Part shown: positions 60,102-64,000 of the stretch, piece after piece
Numbering within the stretch: the first letter of the stretch is position 1
Layout: each line of letters starts with the position of its first letter
From: an uncultured Lachnospiraceae bacterium
GTDB taxonomy: Bacteria > Bacillota > Clostridia > Lachnospirales > Lachnospiraceae
Assembly (NCBI GenBank): GCA_910588875.1
Contig: CAJURT010000005.1
Coordinates: 1-64,000 of the forward strand
Direction of reading: 5' to 3'
DNA: 64,000 nucleotides
Made by a program: the position numbers and the translations under genes
Notes under the pieces: generated by a model
The model's database searches: none
Told to the model about the DNA's origin: nothing
The model's input: the letters and a program-made list of their open reading frames with translations, nothing else

Positions 60102-62174
60102 TTATTTTATATTCATACTATAACCACATTGTTCACTTGCACAGACCAGTTTGTTGCCGCGCTCTACCATATATCCGCCGCATTGCGGGCATTTTTCCTG
60201 GGAAGGTTTCTGCCAAGACATGAACTCGCACTCCGGGTTATTTTCACAGCCAAAAAAACGCCTTCCCTTCTTTGTCTTTTTGATCACAACCTCACCGCCG
60301 CACTGAGGGCAGGGAACCCCGATCTTTTCCAAATAGGGTTTCGTGTTTTTACATTCCGGAAATCCGGGGCATGCCAGGAATTTTCCGTGAGGACCATACT
60401 TAATCACCATATTCCGCCCGCAAACATCGCAGATTACATCTGATATCTCATCGGCAATCTTCACGGACTCTAATGTTTTCTGTGCTGTCTTCACTGCCTC
60501 GTCAAGATCCGGATAAAAATTCTCCACCACTGTCTTCCATTTAACGGAACCATCTCCTACCTTATCCAGCAGCATCTCCATATTAGCAGTGAAGCTGGTA
60601 TCTACAATGCTGGGAAAGCATTGTTTCATAATTCCGTTCACCGCCTCACCTAGTTCCGTCACATAGAGGTTCTTATTTTCCTTTGTTACATAACGCCGCG
60701 CTAAGATCGTTGTAATCGTAGGCGCATAGGTGCTGGGGCGCCCGATGCCCTGTTCCTCCAGCGCTTTCACCAGGGATGCCTCCGTATAATGGGCAGGCGG
60801 CTGAGTAAAATGCTGGCTGGGCATCAGCTGTGAAAGTTTTAATGTATCCCCCTGCTCCAGCTTACCCAAAAAAACATTTGTCTCCTCCTTATCATCCTCT
60901 TGCACATATACTGACATAAATCCGTCAAAGGTAAGCTTAGAGGCTGACATAGTAAACAAATAATCCCCCGCTCCGATCTTTACCGAAGTGGTCTCATAGA
61001 CAGCCGGCTGCATACGGCTTGCTGCAAAACGCTTCCAGATCAGCTGGTATAAACGGAATAAATCCCTTTGCAGGGATTCCTTCACCTGCACCGGGGTCAG
61101 GGTAATATCCGTGGGCCGGATCGCCTCATGGGCATCCTGGATCTTCCCTCCCCCTTTACTCACACTGCCTCCCTGGAGCACATACTCTGCCCCATAGGCT
61201 GTTTCTACATATTTCCGCGCCGCTGCATCTGCCTCATCTGCAATGCGGACAGAATCTGTACGGAGATAGGTGATCAACCCAATCGTCCCGTGGCCTTTAA
61301 TATCCACGCCTTCATATAATTGCTGAGCCAGACGCATCGTCTTTTGAGTCGAAAAATTCAGGACCTTGGAAGCTTCCTGCTGAAGCGTGCTGGTCGTAAA
61401 GGGAATCGGCGGCTTCTTTGTCCTCTCCCCTTTCCTGATCTCCTCCACCACATATTCCCGGCTCTCCAGTTCTTTCAAAATCTGATCCAGTTCTTCTTTT
61501 TTGTGGATCGTGATCCTCTCGTGACGACGCCCGTAAAATTTTGCTTTCATTGGCTTACGGCTGCCTGCCTGCAGCAAATCGGCCTCCAGATTCCAGTATT
61601 CTTCCGGAATAAAAGCCGATATCTCATCCTCACGGTCGCATATCATACGAAGCGCGACGGATTGTACCCTTCCTGCACTCAGCCCGCGCTTCACCTTTGC
61701 CCATAAAAGAGGGCTGATGCTATATCCCACCATCCGGTCCAGCATCCTTCTGGCCTGTTGGGCGTCCACAAGATCCATGTCCAGCTTCCTGGGAGTTTTC
61801 AATGAATTTTTAACTGCTGTTTTGGTGATCTCATTAAAACTAACCCTGTAAACCTTTTTATCTTCCAGTTCATCCAGTTTCAACGCTTTCATCAGATGCC
61901 AGGAGATTGCCTCCCCTTCCCGGTCCGGGTCAGTTGCCAGGTATATTTTATCTGCCTTTTTCACTTCCTTACGAAGCTTCGATAAAATATCCCCCTTCCC
62001 CCGGATGGTAATATACTTTGGTTCAAAATCATGATCTACATCAATTCCCAGAGAACTTTTTGGTAAATCACGCACATGTCCATTGGAGGCATCCACCTCA
62101 TAATTGGTACCAAGGAATTTGCGTATGGTTTTCACCTTTGCAGGTGACTCCACAATAACTAGATTCTTCGCCAT
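60102..62174 (-). CDS. topA: DNA topoisomerase I
   Basis: A 690-residue type IA topoisomerase relaxing negative supercoils. The Toprim domain (NLVIVESPAKVKTI, then ATDPDREGEAISWHL) precedes the catalytic Tyr in GLITYLRTDSVRI. C-terminal zinc-ribbon modules show CDVCGRNM, CPGFPECKNTKP, CPQCGGE, CENNPECEFMSW and CPQCGGYM with CASEQCGYS. GGAGC precedes the ATG. It is co-directional with dprA, 8 bp apart. Confidence 0.97.
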   Translation of the reverse strand: MAKNLVIVESPAKVKTIRKFLGTNYEVDASNGHVRDLPKSSLGIDVDHDFEPKYITIRGKGDILSKLRKEVKKADKIYLATDPDREGEAISWHLMKALKLDELEDKKVYRVSFNEITKTAVKNSLKTPRKLDMDLVDAQQARRMLDRMVGYSISPLLWAKVKRGLSAGRVQSVALRMICDREDEISAFIPEEYWNLEADLLQAGSRKPMKAKFYGRRHERITIHKKEELDQILKELESREYVVEEIRKGERTKKPPIPFTTSTLQQEASKVLNFSTQKTMRLAQQLYEGVDIKGHGTIGLITYLRTDSVRIADEADAAARKYVETAYGAEYVLQGGSVSKGGGKIQDAHEAIRPTDITLTPVQVKESLQRDLFRLYQLIWKRFAASRMQPAVYETTSVKIGAGDYLFTMSASKLTFDGFMSVYVQEDDKEETNVFLGKLEQGDTLKLSQLMPSQHFTQPPAHYTEASLVKALEEQGIGRPSTYAPTITTILARRYVTKENKNLYVTELGEAVNGIMKQCFPSIVDTSFTANMEMLLDKVGDGSVKWKTVVENFYPDLDEAVKTAQKTLESVKIADEISDVICDVCGRNMVIKYGPHGKFLACPGFPECKNTKPYLEKIGVPCPQCGGEVVIKKTKKGRRFFGCENNPECEFMSWQKPSQEKCPQCGGYMVERGNKLVCASEQCGYSMNIK

Positions 62175-62182
62175 GATTGCTC

Positions 62183-63277
62183 CTACATTTCACAGTTTTT
62201 TCCATAATAATGATTCGCCGAACGAAAAACGTATCCACCCAGTTCCAGTTCCAGCAAAATGCCCATGCACTCACCGATCTCCAGTCCACATCGGGTTATG
62301 ATGTCATCCAAATGCTTCGGCTTGAAATCCAGGCAACTATACACCATTTTTTCTTTCTTGGCAAGACTATTTACGCTTTTTTCATGAAGAATTAATTCTT
62401 TTTGGCATTTTACCCCTAAATATTCCAGGATGTCATTGGGCGAAATTGCCATATGCGCCCCCTGCTGAATCAGTAAATTGCACCCCCTGCTCAGATGGTC
62501 TGTCACTCTTCCCGGCACTGCAAAAATCTCCCTCCCTTGCTCCAGCCCCAACTCTGCAGTAATCAGGGAACCGCTCCGCTCCTTCGCCTCCACCACCAGC
62601 ACTGCATCTGCCAAACCACTGATTATCCTGTTCCGCATAGGGAAATGCCAGGACTGGGGCCGGGACTTCAAGGGGAACTCCGATATTATGCCTCCTGTCC
62701 CCTCCATAGCCTCATACAAGGCATAATTTGACGGAGGGTAGCAGATGTCCACCCCACAGCCCAAAATGCCAAAGGTAGCGCCTCCTGCCCGGAGAGCCCC
62801 CCTATGGGCTGCCCCGTCAATCCCTGTTGCCAGGCCGCTGATCACCTGCACCTGCTCCGTTGCCAGTGCACGTGAAAACTCTTCTGCCAGGCATTCCCCA
62901 TAGGCAGAACAGCCACGGGCGCCTACAATAGCCACTGCCGGTTTCCCTTCTTCCGGCAGCTTTCCCTTTACAAAAAGCCCCATGGGATAATCATAGATTT
63001 CAAGTAGACGTTTTGGGTAGGCTCTGTCCCAGGGTGTGATAAAACTGATTTTCCGTCCTGCCAATCCTCTATATTCCTCCCGGCATTCCGGAAAACTCCG
63101 GCGCCATTGTATCAGCGCATCTGTTTGGCCCTTTTTAAGAATCCCAGACCGTTCCAATGCTGTCTCTTCTATATTGTATATTGCTTCAAAGCCATGAAAA
63201 TACTCATATAATTTCCTGATGGAAACAGATCCCAAACAAGACAGCTTGCAAAGCCAATAAAGATATTCCCTCTCCAT
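62183..63277 (-). CDS. dprA: DNA processing protein DprA
   Basis: A 364-residue DprA/Smf protein. The N-terminal SAM-like helices (about 1-70) precede the Rossmann domain with VAIVGARGCSAYGE, GLATGIDGAAHRGAL, GILGCGVDICYP and FPMRNRIISGLADAVLVVEA. A C-terminal winged helix ends the protein. It loads RecA on incoming ssDNA in natural transformation, though it is found in most Firmicutes. The start MEREYLYWL has GAAGGGG upstream; the gene directly follows comM by one base. Confidence 0.95.
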   Translation of the reverse strand: MEREYLYWLCKLSCLGSVSIRKLYEYFHGFEAIYNIEETALERSGILKKGQTDALIQWRRSFPECREEYRGLAGRKISFITPWDRAYPKRLLEIYDYPMGLFVKGKLPEEGKPAVAIVGARGCSAYGECLAEEFSRALATEQVQVISGLATGIDGAAHRGALRAGGATFGILGCGVDICYPPSNYALYEAMEGTGGIISEFPLKSRPQSWHFPMRNRIISGLADAVLVVEAKERSGSLITAELGLEQGREIFAVPGRVTDHLSRGCNLLIQQGAHMAISPNDILEYLGVKCQKELILHEKSVNSLAKKEKMVYSCLDFKPKHLDDIITRCGLEIGECMGILLELELGGYVFRSANHYYGKNCEM

Positions 63278-63278
63278 C

Positions 63279-64000
63279 CTAAAACCCCTTCCCCCAATAC
63301 TTCTCTTCCAAGTCCCGATAACCAATCGCCTCACACAGATGCAGCCTGTCAATCTGCTCTTTCCCATCCAGATCCGCAATTGTCCGGGCCACCTTCAATA
63401 TTTTGTGATATCCACGGGCACTTAGGCGTTTTTCCTGGAAGGCACGTTTCATAAACTCCTCCTCCTGGTCTCCCAGCCCGCAGTACCGTTCCACCATCCG
63501 GTTTCCCATCTCGCTGTTAAAAAAAATCCCGCTCCCCAAAAATCTCCTTCTCTGTATCTCACCAGCCCGCTCTACCCGTTCACGGATCACAGACGATGCT
63601 TCATTCTCTCTTTCTCCCCGGATATCCTCAAAAGAAACCGGCGCTGTCTCCACACAAATATCAATCCGCTCCAGCAATGGCCGGGAAATCCTCCCCAGAT
63701 AGCGGCGCACCTGTTCATCGTTGCAGGAACAGCGGCTCCGGTCCGGGTAATAACCACAAGGGCACGGGTTCATAGCCGCAGCCAGCAGTACATTGGAAGG
63801 AAAAGTAAAACTCCCGTTAATCCGTGATACCGTGACCTTTCGCTCCTCCAGAGGCTGACGCAAAACCTCCAGCGCCTCCCGCCTAAACTCTGGAAACTCG
63901 TCCAAAAACAGGACTCCCCGGGAAGCCAGGGATATCTCCCCCGGCTTTGGATTCCTTCCCCCGCCAGCCATTGCCTGGGGGCTGATTGTATGGTGGGGGG
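63279..64000 (-). CDS. comM: ComM/YifB Mg-chelatase-like ATPase (5' part beyond window)
   Basis: The last about 240 codons are seen. The segment starts in the conserved PHHTIS region, then PGEISLASRGVLFLDEFPEF (Walker B), ALEVLRQPLEERKVTVSR, NPCPCGYYPD with cysteines and RISRPLLERIDICVE (Arg finger), followed by the C-terminal helical domain with LSARGYHKILKVARTIADLDG. ComM is a hexameric helicase that promotes branch migration in natural transformation. The N-terminal Lon-like part and Walker A lie outside the right edge. Confidence 0.93.
   Translation of the reverse strand, partial: PHHTISPQAMAGGGRNPKPGEISLASRGVLFLDEFPEFRREALEVLRQPLEERKVTVSRINGSFTFPSNVLLAAAMNPCPCGYYPDRSRCSCNDEQVRRYLGRISRPLLERIDICVETAPVSFEDIRGERENEASSVIRERVERAGEIQRRRFLGSGIFFNSEMGNRMVERYCGLGDQEEEFMKRAFQEKRLSARGYHKILKVARTIADLDGKEQIDRLHLCEAIGYRDLEEKYWGKGF

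Overview
The window looks like a chromosomal segment of a spore-forming, anaerobic Firmicute of the Lachnospiraceae (Clostridium cluster XIVa type). The grounds are a cotJABC operon, a spoIID-spoIIQ pair, CodY, T-box leaders on ileS and leuS, a two-gene (purO plus AICAR transformylase) version of the last purine steps, and the order comM-dprA-topA-codY. This placement is inferred from gene content and protein style; no database was searched.

Layout. 1-7.7 kb: a tRNA cluster (Thr cut by the window edge, Glu, Pro), then a minus-strand series glgX, patatin-like lipase, an unknown basic protein and an aconitase-family hydratase, with a divergent lipoprotein gene at 7.0 kb. 7.75-21.31 kb: a decaying mobile island ending against tRNA-Ala(CGC). 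It holds a serine-recombinase C-terminal remnant, a truncated XRE regulator, a MORN-repeat lipoprotein, a complete type I toxin module, a VbhA-like antitoxin, a transglutaminase pseudogene with two in-frame TGA codons, and a replication/partition block (AAA+ ATPase, DUF5688, broken ssb, ParB, small proteins) next to a cluster of TGTCACA repeats. Several island genes have one-base homopolymer frameshifts or deletion fusions, whereas no such lesion was seen in the flanking housekeeping genes. 21.3-28 kb: tRNA-Ala and tRNA-Val, a GntR regulator with its SDR dehydrogenase, sporulation genes and a CBS-domain protein. 28-64 kb: housekeeping genes, mostly on the minus strand: glgP, ileS, pepP, lpdA, a HAD phosphatase, an ABC exporter pair, an ABC-F protein, leuS, hflKC, purine genes, prfC, coaBC divergent from coaX, a rifampin ADP-ribosyltransferase, codY, topA, dprA and comM (cut by the right edge).

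The most unusual content is non-coding and lies in the island. (1) Two diverged copies of a roughly 190-nt transcription unit occur at 10.2-10.4 and 14.85-15.05 kb. Each has its own TTGCAA-17-TAAAAT promoter and a terminator-like hairpin, and each stands upstream of a gene for a surface protein. A third promoter-leader-terminator unit precedes the AAA+/ParB block. (2) A GC-rich hairpin-dense region without a convincing gene lies at 10.74-11.64 kb. (3) The toxin mRNA at 11.96-12.28 kb carries an anti-Shine-Dalgarno sequence in its leader and has a convergent antisense RNA with its own promoter. (4) Six exact TGTCACA/TGTGACA heptamers lie within 256 bp beside the ParB block. Lengths, motifs, promoters and repeats were read by eye; homology statements rest on remembered family motifs.
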